From the NCBI GenBank assembly GCA_019636215.1, contig JAHBXZ010000002.1, forward strand, positions 393,352 to 457,351: 64,000 bases of DNA, written 5' to 3'. Under the pieces are notes generated by a model that saw only the letters and a list, made by a program, of their open reading frames with translations, had not been told where the DNA came from and did not search any database. A program made the position numbers and the translations under genes. The stretch's first letter is position 1. Every line of letters starts with the position of its first letter. This DNA comes from Planctomycetota bacterium. GTDB taxonomy: Bacteria > Planctomycetota > UBA8742 > UBA2392. Below, piece by piece: positions 1 through 7,860 of the stretch.

Positions 1-1182
1 TTTGATGGCATCCGCCCGGGCATTCAGCAACTTGACGCAGGCATCCAGCATCACCAGCCCGGATTCATCCACTGGCTCGCCCTCGGGAACCAGTCGGTAG
101 CTGAGAGCCTTGCGGGCGCGTTCCTTTCGTTCCTTCCAGCCCTGTGCATAGGGCCGGTACAGCGGGTCTCCCACAAAGATCGCCTGCCACGAAAGCAGCT
201 CGTTGGCGGCCATGCCGGCCTCGCCGAATTGCCAGCCACGGGCCAGGCGATCCCACATCACTTCCTCATAGGGATAGCCAACGGTGTAGGGTTCATAGAC
301 CGTGCCGTACGTGCAGGTCGCATTCCAGGAAAGCAGCGGCCCGACCCAGTTTGACTTGGTGCCGCGCACCGTGTTGGCACTGAAGCTGTGCAGGTGCACG
401 TCAATCCCACCGGTGCGGAACTTGACTGTCCCTTTGGGATTCTGCCCGCCCGCGTACCAGCCCTGGTAGTGCAACGGGTCCTTGTACGTGGACAGATCAA
501 CAACTTCCGGCGCGGTGTCGTGCGTGTATGGAATGCCCAGCAGCTTCCAGGCGTCTTCCACTTTCTCCATCTTGTCGTCACGAAACTGGTAGCCGTCGCC
601 GCCGGTCAGGCCGCGCGTGTCGAGATAGCTGTGTCCTTCCGGGGTCAGGGCCTCCGCCAGGATGGCTTTCTCGACCAGCCGCTTGGCCAGTTCGACAGTC
701 GCCCCGTCCAGGCGGCTCACCACCAGCACCTTGTCTTCCAGAGTCAGCGCGCGGTCGCTGTTCAGGTACGGGTTGCGCTTGGCGCTGTCTGTGCCGCGGT
801 CCTCAGCACGCAGAATCATGAGCTCGCTGTCCACCGCGGCTTCGTCATGGCCCCTGAATTGGTCAACCGGCGTCATGGTGCGCTTGATCTTCAGAGGCAC
901 ACCACGGCAAAGGACAATGCACAGGATGTGGTCGTTGGCTTTGACGTACTCCTCTATGGGCGGCTGCACGTCCTTGTTGAACTCTTCGCGGGTGATCTCT
1001 TCGTTCTGGCTGGCGCTGATCTTCAGTATCTGCGCCTTGGGGATGCCGCGCAGTTCCGCGTAGTAGTCGGCGATCTCTTTGCTGCCCTCCATCTTGTCGT
1101 TGTAAACGACCAGAACGTTAGCCGGCTCCAGCGCCTCCAGGCCGCCGGCAAGCAATGCCGCCAACACAAGTATCCACTTCAT
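1..1182 (-). CDS. TIGR03790 family exported protein (3' part beyond the window edge)
   Basis: This frame is open from an ATG at 1182 to the window edge, giving 394 codons without a stop, so the C-terminus is missing. It starts with a hydrophobic signal-like segment (residues 1-19) followed by PANVLVVYND and then RGIP. Around residues 320-345 comes FGEAGMAANELLSWQ and then GDPLYRPY. This pattern matches TIGR03790, an uncharacterised family reported only from genomes that also encode exosortase, so it hints at an exosortase-type surface sorting system elsewhere in the genome. A good Shine-Dalgarno sequence (GGAGG) precedes the ATG. The gene is divergent from the TPR-like gene at 1257. Its biochemical function is not known. 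Confidence 0.85.
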   Translation of the reverse strand, partial: MKWILVLAALLAGGLEALEPANVLVVYNDKMEGSKEIADYYAELRGIPKAQILKISASQNEEITREEFNKDVQPPIEEYVKANDHILCIVLCRGVPLKIKRTMTPVDQFRGHDEAAVDSELMILRAEDRGTDSAKRNPYLNSDRALTLEDKVLVVSRLDGATVELAKRLVEKAILAEALTPEGHSYLDTRGLTGGDGYQFRDDKMEKVEDAWKLLGIPYTHDTAPEVVDLSTYKDPLHYQGWYAGGQNPKGTVKFRTGGIDVHLHSFSANTVRGTKSNWVGPLLSWNATCTYGTVYEPYTVGYPYEEVMWDRLARGWQFGEAGMAANELLSWQAIFVGDPLYRPYAQGWKERKERARKALSYRLVPEGEPVDESGLVMLDACVKLLNARADAIK

Positions 1183-1256
1183 GCCCGTAACCTCCTGCAC
1201 TTCGGGGGCAAACTCTACCCAGTGAACGGCCCGGCCTGATAGATTACTGCACAGCC

Positions 1257-2465
1257 ATGAAAGTGTACCCGGTAATCTGGCTGCTTCTGATTGCATTCGC
1301 GCCTCTGCTTGGCGCATGTTGCAACTTTGACCTCGATACACTCGAACAAGAAGCCGCCCGCCACCCGGGCATTCGCGACGTGATTGCCGGACGATTCGAC
1401 CGCACCCCGCCAGCCATCCTTGAGAATGAACTTGCCACCCTGAACGGGGTCACCGAACCGGGGCCGTTGATGCGGCGCGCCGAAGTGCTGGCGCAGCTGG
1501 GCCGCGCCGACGAAGGCTGGGCCACGCTCTATGTGTTTGAAGAAGGCCAGGGCGGTGGTGTGCCGGATGACCTGCGCCTGCGATACGACATGCTGAAGAT
1601 CCAGATTGGCCTGTTGCGCATGTTGCGCTCCAGGGGCCCGCAACGCGCAGCCGAAATCGCAGCCGAACTGACCGAGCCCCTTGAACCGTTGTTCGGAAAG
1701 GCAGTCACCCGGCTGGTGCAGTGGCTGCTGGACGCCCCACCCGTAAAAGTTGACGAAATGTTGCCGGACATGCTGGGCCTGCGCCTGGCCGGCAACAAGA
1801 CCGCCATCGCCGACAACAGCCAGCTGGCCGATGCCGGGCTTGGCAGCGCTGTTGGGTTGCTCATTCTCATGCTGCAATTCCATCCTGACTGGGAGAACGT
1901 GGACACCTACTATGCCCTCAGCCTGGTGATGGCGGTGGAGGGCAAGCAGCACCTTGCCCATTACGCCCGCATGCGTGTGCACGAACTTCTTGACGCCGGC
2001 CACACGACAAGACTGCCTGTGCCGGATCCCATCACTGACCTGCGGCCCCTGTTGATTCCGCGCAAGTTGCAGACCGGCGCCCTTGTCGAGATCCGCACAC
2101 TGGATGAGCCGCAGAAACAGTGGATCGCCGACGAGTATCAGCACCGGCGCAAGCACACTGTTGACTGGAACGCAGCCCGCCAGGACTACGTCTCGCGCAT
2201 GCTGCTGACCGGCAAGACGGGGCTTGAAGCCGACTTCTGGGCCGCGCTGCCTCAGCCCCTGTGGCAGCCGCTTCAGGCCGCCACGGGCACCGGGCCAGCC
2301 GTTGCAGACACCGCCAACGCTGCGGCGCCGGGGAACGCAACATCGCAAGAAAGCGCGCGAGAGTGGTCCTCCAGCGGCGCTGTAGCCGGTGCCGCGGCTG
2401 CAACCATGGTCATGGTCGTTTTGCTGCTTCACCGACGCCGCAAGCCGGAGAGCAAGCAACCATGA
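1257..2465 (+). CDS. Membrane-anchored TPR-like lipoprotein, paralogue 1 of 3
   Basis: A 402-residue predicted exported protein. It has a signal peptide ending in a lipobox (LLGAC, Cys21), then a TLEQEA segment and a GRFDRTPP motif that its two neighbours share. The middle is helical and TPR-like (LAQLGRADEGWATLY). A C-terminal hydrophobic helix at about residues 375-393 is followed by HRRRK, which should stay in the cytoplasm. No clear ribosome binding site precedes the ATG; a TAGATT element 12 nt upstream could mean a very short leader. The gene overlaps the next paralogue by 4 bp (ATGA), so the two are probably translationally coupled. The function is unknown. Confidence 0.8.
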   Translation: MKVYPVIWLLLIAFAPLLGACCNFDLDTLEQEAARHPGIRDVIAGRFDRTPPAILENELATLNGVTEPGPLMRRAEVLAQLGRADEGWATLYVFEEGQGGGVPDDLRLRYDMLKIQIGLLRMLRSRGPQRAAEIAAELTEPLEPLFGKAVTRLVQWLLDAPPVKVDEMLPDMLGLRLAGNKTAIADNSQLADAGLGSAVGLLILMLQFHPDWENVDTYYALSLVMAVEGKQHLAHYARMRVHELLDAGHTTRLPVPDPITDLRPLLIPRKLQTGALVEIRTLDEPQKQWIADEYQHRRKHTVDWNAARQDYVSRMLLTGKTGLEADFWAALPQPLWQPLQAATGTGPAVADTANAAAPGNATSQESAREWSSSGAVAGAAAATMVMVVLLLHRRRKPESKQP

Positions 2466-3646
2466 GGCAGTTTGCGGCATTGGCGGTTCTGTTCTGGGCC
2501 ACATGCGCCGCGGCGTCGCCCTGGGATCGCGACCGGCCCGGCGACAATTTTGCCCCGTCTGTGGCCGATGCCTGTGCCGGTCGCTTTGACCACTTTCCGC
2601 CCGAGTACTACCAGGCCCGTGTGGAACGCCTGGAGGCCGCGCTTAAGGACAAGCCGCTGGACAATGCGCTGGCACTGGACAGCGTGGACGACCTTGCGAT
2701 TGCCTTGCTGCGCCTTGGCAAACATGCCAACGCCGTGATCTGGCTTGATCGCAAACTTGCGCCGCTGGAGGCGCTGCGCGAGTCCGACCCGCGACTGGCG
2801 GCCATCCACCTGGATCGCACCCTGAAGAACAAGGCCCATTGCCTTCTGGGGCGCTTCAAGGCCAATGCTGACCCCGCCGACCTGCAGCGCGCCATGGAAC
2901 TGCTGCGCCAGGCAGAGACTTCGGCCCGGCATATCCACGAGAATTGGTTCCTGGCGCGCGAGGCCGAGTTTCGCTGGTCTCCGCCGTCTGTTGCAGGCCC
3001 CGTGCTGCCGAATGTGCTGGGGCTGAACGCGGAATCTCTGGCCGCCCAGCGAGGGCCCGGTGCCTTGTCGCGGCTGCGGCTTTCCGGCGCAATTGAGCAC
3101 CTGGCCCTGAGAGTCACTCACGGCGGCCAGGGCCAGGACCCGGATCTTTTCTATGCGCTGTCGTTGGCCTGTGCGATTGAGGGCCGCGACATGGACGCCG
3201 CGTTTGCCGTAACACGCGCCATTGCGCTGGTGGATGGCGGGGCCCGCCCGGGGTTTCGCCACAGTCTCAGCCACGACAACCTGCGCAAAGCCATGCTGGC
3301 GCACCTGCCTGCCCCGAGGCCGGAAGAGTGGCGCAGCCAGCTGGCAGGCCTGGAGGCGGCTGCCGCCCAGTGGCGCGCCGATCGCGACAAGTACGTACGT
3401 GACCGGCTGGCGCGGTCAGAACACCCGGACACCCACGCGGCGTTCTGGGCCGGATGGCGCGAAACTGTGAAAGCGCCCTTGGCGCCAGCAATCCCTGAAG
3501 CCACGCACGAGCCTGAGCCAATAGTGGGCACGGCCATGTTCATTGGCGGCGGGGCGATGATCCTGTTTCTGTTTCTCGTGGTGGGCGGCATGGCCATCTA
3601 CTTCGCCCGACGCCACCCCCCCGGCCCCAACGTGGACGAGTTGTAA
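2462..3646 (+). CDS. Membrane-anchored TPR-like protein, paralogue 2 of 3
   Basis: A predicted 394-residue exported protein. The start is placed at the ATG of the ATGA overlap with the upstream paralogue, because this gives a clean signal peptide (FAALAVLFWATCAAAS); the frame is open further upstream but lacks such a start. It shares with the third paralogue the signature GRFDHFPPEYY and then RVERLEA, a TPR-like region, and near the C-terminus HPDTHAAFW. The last 35 residues contain a transmembrane helix (about residues 360-382) and a basic tail. Unlike the other two copies it has no obvious lipobox. The function is unknown; the shape suggests a periplasmic helical scaffold tethered to the inner membrane. 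Confidence 0.8.
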   Translation: MRQFAALAVLFWATCAAASPWDRDRPGDNFAPSVADACAGRFDHFPPEYYQARVERLEAALKDKPLDNALALDSVDDLAIALLRLGKHANAVIWLDRKLAPLEALRESDPRLAAIHLDRTLKNKAHCLLGRFKANADPADLQRAMELLRQAETSARHIHENWFLAREAEFRWSPPSVAGPVLPNVLGLNAESLAAQRGPGALSRLRLSGAIEHLALRVTHGGQGQDPDLFYALSLACAIEGRDMDAAFAVTRAIALVDGGARPGFRHSLSHDNLRKAMLAHLPAPRPEEWRSQLAGLEAAAAQWRADRDKYVRDRLARSEHPDTHAAFWAGWRETVKAPLAPAIPEATHEPEPIVGTAMFIGGGAMILFLFLVVGGMAIYFARRHPPGPNVDEL

Positions 3647-3673
3647 CAGTGGCGCAGCCGTCCCGGTTGCGAG

Positions 3674-3699
3674 GCTGGCAGGCGTCTCGCCTGCCCAGC
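3674..3699. repeat. Palindromic repeat GGCAGGC-N5-GCCTGCC, copy 1
   Basis: The core at 3677-3695 is GGCAGGC, five bases GTCTC, then GCCTGCC. Extended pairing gives a hairpin from 3674 to 3699. The same 7-bp arms with a different 5-nt loop occur at 5090-5108, on the other side of the third TPR paralogue. It may also end transcription of the two upstream paralogues, although no T-run follows. Confidence 0.6.
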
Positions 3700-3841
3700 C
3701 CAGAGGCCCGCGCCCCCGTCACAGTCTGCCGTGGTTTGTAAGCGCCGTGGCTACAGACTCACAGCCTTTGGGCGGCGGCTCAGGGCTGCCAATTTCCTAA
3801 CGAATCACCGGCTGGTGCGTTACCATTGGCACGGAGGCACC

Positions 3842-5056
3842 ATGCGCCTGTTACTTGTGCTTGTGTTGTTTGCCGCCCCCTTGGCCGCGTGCCTGTGGGA
3901 TTACGACACCCTGGCCCAGGAATCGCGCGGCATGGGCGATATCAAGGCCGTGATCGCTGGGGGCTTCCCGCGCAACCCGCCGCTGTACTACGAGATGCGG
4001 CTGGAACGCCTGACCAAGCTGCTGGCACAGAACCCCGACGATCTGGATGCCTACGACGCCGCCGGTGTGGCCTGCGACCGTCTGGGCCGCGCCGATGAAG
4101 CGATTGCATGGATGGACAAGAAGCAGGCCGCCATGCAGCGCATGGGCTATGACACCAACAAGCACGAACAGCCAAACCACAGTTACCGCCACAAGGCCAA
4201 CCTCGGCACGTTCTACGCGCACCGCTGGTTCAGTAACGGCGCCAAGCGCGAGAATCTGGATGACCTAAAGCGTGGGCGCGAACTGATTGCCGAAGCAATC
4301 AAGGAATACCCCAACGCCCATTTCGGCCGCGAGAAGTACCAGTTGATGGTGATGGACTGGGTATTGCGCACCTCACTGCTGCCAAAGGGCGATGCCTCGC
4401 TGCACGCATACGTTCGCAACGCAAGCTTCCTACCCCTTGATCGCTTAGACGATGAAGCGCTTGAAGAAGCACTCAAGGGCCTCACCGGCCTGATCTTGAT
4501 GGGTCAGGCATGGGAGAGTGTAGATGTGGTCAACGCAATCAGGGCGCTGCTGGAGAGCCAACGACGTGCGGCGTTCGCTTACTTTGTGGAACTGCGCGTC
4601 CGCGAGCTTGTCCTTGCCGGGCGGCGCAGCGTCATGTGGAGCAGTGAAGTGGTCGGCGCGGACTTGGTGGCCTCAGACCTGACTATCGGAACGACAAACA
4701 AAAGAGCCATCGAGGCGGAGTACCAGGACCTGCGGCGCGAGGCCGATTCATGGCACGAGGCCCGAACAAGCTTCATGCTTGAGAAGTTGAGCGACGGAAA
4801 GCACCCGGACACGCACCCGGATTTCTGGTCCGGATTCGCCCATGACCCAGATCAGATGACCGTGCCGGAACAAGGCCTGCTGGCTGGCTGGAACGATGAC
4901 ATGTGGTCTTGGTGGAAGCGCTACGACTTCGTGATTCTGGTGTTTGGCGGTCTTGGAGTGGCAGCCTTGTGCTTTGTTTCGCTGCCGTTTGTGATTCTGC
5001 GTCGGCGCCGGCGCGCCGCACGCAAGGCCGGGATGGCGACTTCGTCCCTTCCATAG
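3842..5056 (+). CDS. Membrane-anchored TPR-like lipoprotein, paralogue 3 of 3
   Basis: A predicted 404-residue protein. The start is the ATG at 3842 because a GGAGG lies just upstream and a lipoprotein signal peptide follows (lipobox LAAC, Cys17). The shared N-terminal signature is present: DYDTLAQES, then GGFPRNPPLYYEMRLERL. A TPR unit follows (NPDDLDAYDAAGVACDRLG), and the HPDTHPDFW motif lies near the C-terminus. A transmembrane helix at about residues 360-385 ends in RRRRR, a strong stop-transfer signal. It is separated from the first two paralogues by about 195 bp and flanked on both sides by the same palindromic repeat, so it may be a separate transcription unit. Confidence 0.8.
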   Translation: MRLLLVLVLFAAPLAACLWDYDTLAQESRGMGDIKAVIAGGFPRNPPLYYEMRLERLTKLLAQNPDDLDAYDAAGVACDRLGRADEAIAWMDKKQAAMQRMGYDTNKHEQPNHSYRHKANLGTFYAHRWFSNGAKRENLDDLKRGRELIAEAIKEYPNAHFGREKYQLMVMDWVLRTSLLPKGDASLHAYVRNASFLPLDRLDDEALEEALKGLTGLILMGQAWESVDVVNAIRALLESQRRAAFAYFVELRVRELVLAGRRSVMWSSEVVGADLVASDLTIGTTNKRAIEAEYQDLRREADSWHEARTSFMLEKLSDGKHPDTHPDFWSGFAHDPDQMTVPEQGLLAGWNDDMWSWWKRYDFVILVFGGLGVAALCFVSLPFVILRRRRRAARKAGMATSSLP

Positions 5057-5089
5057 CGACGGAAACGCCCACGTCTTTGCACCTACTGC

Positions 5090-5108
5090 GGCAGGCCGGA
5101 AGCCTGCC
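5090..5108. repeat. Palindromic repeat GGCAGGC-N5-GCCTGCC, copy 2
   Basis: Seven-base arms GGCAGGC and GCCTGCC flank the loop CGGAA, 34 bp after the stop codon of the third TPR paralogue. The arms are identical to those at 3677-3695. Confidence 0.6.
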
Positions 5109-5115
5109 CCACGGG

Positions 5116-5142
5116 CTACTTGCCCGGGCCTTTGCCTAGTGG
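5116..5142. repeat. 27-bp direct repeat, copy of the carbonic anhydrase 3' end (distal copy)
   Basis: This stretch matches 5962-5988 at 24 of 27 positions; the only differences are TTT versus GCG in the middle. The downstream copy is the last eight codons plus stop of the gamma-carbonic anhydrase gene. Read on the minus strand, this copy would encode nearly the same tail (PLGKGPGK and a stop) without the rest of the gene. It therefore looks like a detached duplicate of that gene end. Confidence 0.7.
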
Positions 5143-5214
5143 GCCGCTCGGTACACTCTTGCTGCATGCGGAACTTCTGGTGGCAATTCGAGTCGGCCTC
5201 CTACAATAGCTCGT

Positions 5215-5955
5215 ATGAAGTACACGCCCATCCTCATTGCCGTGTTACTGATCTGCACATCCTGTGCAACAGTTAGCACCGGTGACCTCACCGGAACCGA
5301 TACTGTCTTGCAAGAAAATCCGGCGGCTCGCACCAGCGAAGGCAAGCCTCCAGTGTTGAATGCCGTCGTTCGCAAGGCCGAGGTCCAGGGGCCGAAGCTC
5401 TGGTACCGTCCAGTCGAGATTTCCGTCCGAAGGGCTGGCGCAGATAATGTAGACGCAACGGAGGTAAAGCTCCGCGCCGCCGATGCCGAGCCCGCCGCTG
5501 TCCCCCTTGTCGCCCCGTCACGAGTGTTTCATCCCGCCGACGGGAGCGACATTCTGCTTGAGGTGCCTCCCACGCTTGCAAGGGAAATTGAGGAACTCAG
5601 CGCCAACATCATTCTGGAATGGGAGCGCCACGTAAATAGCGAGCGCGCCGGGAAACGCACAGGAAGGGCGCCGGATTGGGCCGACTACTGGGACTACGAG
5701 TACATTGTTTACGTTGAGTGGTTTTTGGTTCTTGAAATGGAATTTCCTGCCACAGGCCGCCCTGAGTTGACGCTGACCGTGCCCCTCGGCCCGCCGATGC
5801 GCAACAGAACTGAGGGCGGATCGGTTCGAAAGAAACCAGGTCTGACAGAACCTCCGAAGTCACTGGCCGCCTTCGGCCTAGCAGATGCAACGGGTCGCGC
5901 GCCATTAGCACGCGGCTTTCAACTCGATGGCCTTGACGACTTCTACGATCGCTAG
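5215..5955 (+). CDS. Putative exported or lipoprotein of unknown function
   Basis: A 246-residue protein with a short basic N-terminus and hydrophobic segment ending in CTSC, which looks like a signal peptide. The cysteine context is not a canonical lipobox, so lipidation is uncertain. The mature part is acidic and has no domain I recognise; residues 150-165 are rich in Trp, Tyr and Asp. No Shine-Dalgarno sequence precedes the ATG, but a good -10-like TACAAT lies at 5202-5207, so the message may be nearly leaderless. The gene is bracketed by the 27-bp direct repeat derived from the neighbouring carbonic anhydrase gene end, which suggests it arrived or was rearranged here. Confidence 0.65.
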   Translation: MKYTPILIAVLLICTSCATVSTGDLTGTDTVLQENPAARTSEGKPPVLNAVVRKAEVQGPKLWYRPVEISVRRAGADNVDATEVKLRAADAEPAAVPLVAPSRVFHPADGSDILLEVPPTLAREIEELSANIILEWERHVNSERAGKRTGRAPDWADYWDYEYIVYVEWFLVLEMEFPATGRPELTLTVPLGPPMRNRTEGGSVRKKPGLTEPPKSLAAFGLADATGRAPLARGFQLDGLDDFYDR

Positions 5956-5961
5956 ACTCAC

Positions 5962-5988
5962 CTACTTGCCCGGGCCGCGGCCTAGTGG
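5962..5988. repeat. 27-bp direct repeat, native copy at the carbonic anhydrase 3' end
   Basis: This copy includes the stop codon and last codons of the minus-strand carbonic anhydrase gene. It repeats in the same orientation at 5116-5142. Confidence 0.7.
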
Positions 5989-6528
5989 CTTTTGGGGCAC
6001 GCCGCTGTTGCGTTCATACCAGCGGGTGGCGTTGTCGAAGTAGGTTTGCGCGCGCCACTTGTTGTGCTGGTACTCCTCGTCGGTCACCTGGCGCACCACT
6101 TTGCCGGGCATGCCTATCACGAGACTGCGCGGCGGAATGATCTTGCCCTCGGTGACCATGGCCCCGGCGGCAATGATGCAGCCCTCGCCGATTTCGCTGC
6201 CGCCCATCACAATCGCGTGCATGCCGATCAGCGTGCAGTCGCCCACTTTGCGCCCGTGGACAATGGCGTGGTGCGCGATGCTGACGTAGTCGCCGATCAC
6301 GTTCTCTTCTTCGGGGTCCACGTGCACGCAGGCCAGGTCCTGCACGTTGGTCATGCGGCCAATGCGAATCGGCGCGATGTCGCCGCGCAGCACGCAGCCA
6401 AACCAGATGCTGCTGCCCTCGCCCACGGTCACGCGATCCACCACAATGGCATTGGCGGCCTTGAACCAGTCGCCGGGCATCTTGAGCATCAACGGTTCGG
6501 CGTAAGATTGTGTGCGCGGGTCGGTCAT
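5962..6528 (-). CDS. Gamma-carbonic anhydrase family protein (left-handed beta helix)
   Basis: A 188-residue protein of the YrdA/PaaY/CaiE-like gamma-class carbonic anhydrase family. Hexapeptide-repeat sequence forming a left-handed beta helix runs through residues 25-150. The three zinc-ligand histidines expected for the family are present: H69 in VHVD, and H86 and H91 in AHHAIVHG. A C-terminal helix follows. Family members bind zinc and some hydrate CO2, whereas others have no shown activity, so enzyme activity is probable but not certain. The length is normal. The gene end has a near-copy 846 bp away, flanking the lipoprotein gene. Confidence 0.88.
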   Translation of the reverse strand: MTDPRTQSYAEPLMLKMPGDWFKAANAIVVDRVTVGEGSSIWFGCVLRGDIAPIRIGRMTNVQDLACVHVDPEEENVIGDYVSIAHHAIVHGRKVGDCTLIGMHAIVMGGSEIGEGCIIAAGAMVTEGKIIPPRSLVIGMPGKVVRQVTDEEYQHNKWRAQTYFDNATRWYERNSGVPQKPLGRGPGK

Positions 6529-6577
6529 GGGTTCAGGTGCGGGTTTAGGTTCAGGTCAAGGTCAGGGTTGGGTTTGG
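6529..6577. repeat. Degenerate hexanucleotide tract (GGTTCA-like units)
   Basis: About eight units of six bases run through this stretch (GGTTCA, GGTGCG, GGTTTA, GGTTCA, GGTCAA, GGTCAG and so on). They begin immediately upstream of the carbonic anhydrase start codon, so they form its 5' leader on the minus strand, where they read as C/T-rich units of the TGAACC type. Confidence 0.6.
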
Positions 6578-6579
6578 TG

Positions 6580-6601
6580 GCACGGGCACTCTTGCCTGTG
6601 C
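6580..6601. terminator. Hairpin after the second DinB gene
   Basis: The arms GCACGGGCA and TGCCTGTGC pair over nine positions with one G-T pair around the loop CTCT. The hairpin lies directly beyond the stop codon of the minus-strand DinB gene. No T-run follows, so it may instead be a REP-type palindrome. Confidence 0.5.
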
Positions 6602-6602
6602 G

Positions 6603-7106
6603 TCAGGCGGGGTTCTCGCGGCTCCAGTCTATGTAATCTGTGGCCGGGGGTTGTTTGCCCAGCGCGCGCAGGCAGGCCGCAACCTGCCCACGATGATAGG
6701 CCGCGTGCAGTGCCACGTGTTGCAGCAGTTCGTACAGCGGTTGCGTAAACGCCTTGCCGCCGAGGTTCTTGTAACTCACGTTGGCGCGCAGGCGGTCCTC
6801 GGTCAGGCCGTTCACCAATGCCTGTTTGCGCGCTTGCACCTGTTCGTACCAGTGCAGAAAATCCTCGCGCGTTCCGTGGCGGCTGTCGTTGGGGCGCTCG
6901 CTGGCGCTGATGCCTTCGACAATGCGCTGGTGCCACAGGTGCTCAGCGTCCACAGTGTGGCAGAACTTCGCCCGCACACTGCCCAGCCCCGGGCCCAGGT
7001 CGCGCGCGAACTCGGCGTCGGTCAACTGGTGCACGGCTTCGGCCAGTCTGGCCTTGGCCCAGGCGTCGTGGCTGAATTGCCGTTGGATCGAATGAAGCAG
7101 GCTCAT
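6603..7106 (-). CDS. DinB family protein (second of a tandem pair)
   Basis: A 167-residue four-helix-bundle protein of the DinB/YfiT superfamily. The start is the ATG at 7106, which overlaps the stop of the upstream DinB gene (ATGA). The first helix starts LLHSIQRQFSHDAWAKARL. The C-terminal part carries the typical HVALHAAYHRGQV segment, whose histidines, with one in the middle of the protein, form the metal site of the family, followed by LGKQPPATDYIDW. Members include thiol-dependent transferases and many proteins of unknown role; the original name comes from DNA-damage induction in Bacillus. The substrate is unknown. Confidence 0.85.
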   Translation of the reverse strand: MSLLHSIQRQFSHDAWAKARLAEAVHQLTDAEFARDLGPGLGSVRAKFCHTVDAEHLWHQRIVEGISASERPNDSRHGTREDFLHWYEQVQARKQALVNGLTEDRLRANVSYKNLGGKAFTQPLYELLQHVALHAAYHRGQVAACLRALGKQPPATDYIDWSRENPA

Positions 7107-7603
7107 TGGTTCTCGCGCAGGAACAGCATCAGGTCGGTCGCCGGGGGTTGCTTGCCGATGGCGCGCAGTGCGCTGCTGATCTGGCCCCGGTGGTACTGCC
7201 CGTGCCACAGCAGTTGCTGCAAGATGTTGCCCAGCGGCATGGCTGCCGGTTCGCCCTTGAGGTTGCGCCATCCGATGGTGTGGCCGATGCGCTCGTCGTC
7301 CAGCGTGGCCACAAAGGCCTCCCATCGCGCCAGCACGGCGCTCTTGTGGGCCTCAAGTTCCTTGACCGTCTGCAGGCGCCACGGATCAGGCATCGCGCCG
7401 GGGTTGCGGCCGCCGATTCGCGTGAGCCACAGCTCGATGGCGTCCAGCAGGTGCGTCCACTTCGCGCCCAGCGAATCGAGGCCGGCCAGCGCACAGGTCA
7501 GTTCGCCGTCTTCCACTTTCGCGGTGGCCTGCCATTGCCTGTCGCGCGCCCAGCTGTCGTAGGCTGCGTAATGGCGCAGAAGTTCCAACGCAATCGCGGC
7601 CAT
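7103..7603 (-). CDS. DinB family protein (first of a tandem pair)
   Basis: A 166-residue DinB-superfamily protein and clear paralogue of its downstream neighbour. Both end with the pattern HGQYHRGQ or HAAYHRGQ, a short helix, and then GKQPPATD. It opens with ALELLRHYAAYDSWA, the helix that usually carries the first conserved position of the fold. The start codon sits directly against the stop codon of moaD, and the stop overlaps the next gene by 4 bp, so moaD and the two DinB genes probably form one message. The tandem pair most likely arose by local duplication. Confidence 0.85.
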   Translation of the reverse strand: MAAIALELLRHYAAYDSWARDRQWQATAKVEDGELTCALAGLDSLGAKWTHLLDAIELWLTRIGGRNPGAMPDPWRLQTVKELEAHKSAVLARWEAFVATLDDERIGHTIGWRNLKGEPAAMPLGNILQQLLWHGQYHRGQISSALRAIGKQPPATDLMLFLRENQ

Positions 7604-7849
7604 CTATCCCCCACTCACCGGCGGAATGAAGGCCACGGTATTGCCCTCACGCAGCAGCGTCGAGTCCGGGGCGAATTCCTCGTTCACGGCCACGCGGCAG
7701 GCGGCCAGCGCGTCACCTAGCTTCGGGTGGGCCTTGGCAAGCAGCGCGCGAAGGGCCGCAACGGTCGCGCCGTCGGGCGCGCTCAACGCTTCCTCACGGG
7801 TTCCCGTGCGTTCGACTAAGTGCGCGAAGTAAAGAACCGTCAGCTTCAT
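7604..7849 (-). CDS. moaD: Molybdopterin synthase sulfur carrier subunit MoaD-like
   Basis: An 81-residue ubiquitin-fold protein. It begins MKLTVLYFAHLVERTG, contains a RVAVNEEF strand and LREGNTVAFIPP, and ends in the diagnostic Gly-Gly. In molybdenum-cofactor synthesis the terminal glycine is thiocarboxylated and passes sulfur to the pterin precursor together with MoaE. No moaE, moeB or other cofactor gene lies in the window. The closely related sulfur carrier ThiS is less likely, given the length and the PPVSGG tail. It is the first gene of a minus-strand group with two DinB genes. Confidence 0.85.
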   Translation of the reverse strand: MKLTVLYFAHLVERTGTREEALSAPDGATVAALRALLAKAHPKLGDALAACRVAVNEEFAPDSTLLREGNTVAFIPPVSGG

Positions 7850-7860
7850 GCAGGAAATAG

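Noticed and set aside
388..1239. Plus-strand frame of 283 codons opposite the TIGR03790 gene
   Set aside because: The minus-strand frame gives a signal peptide and family motifs and is open to the window edge. The plus frame has neither motifs nor a ribosome binding site.
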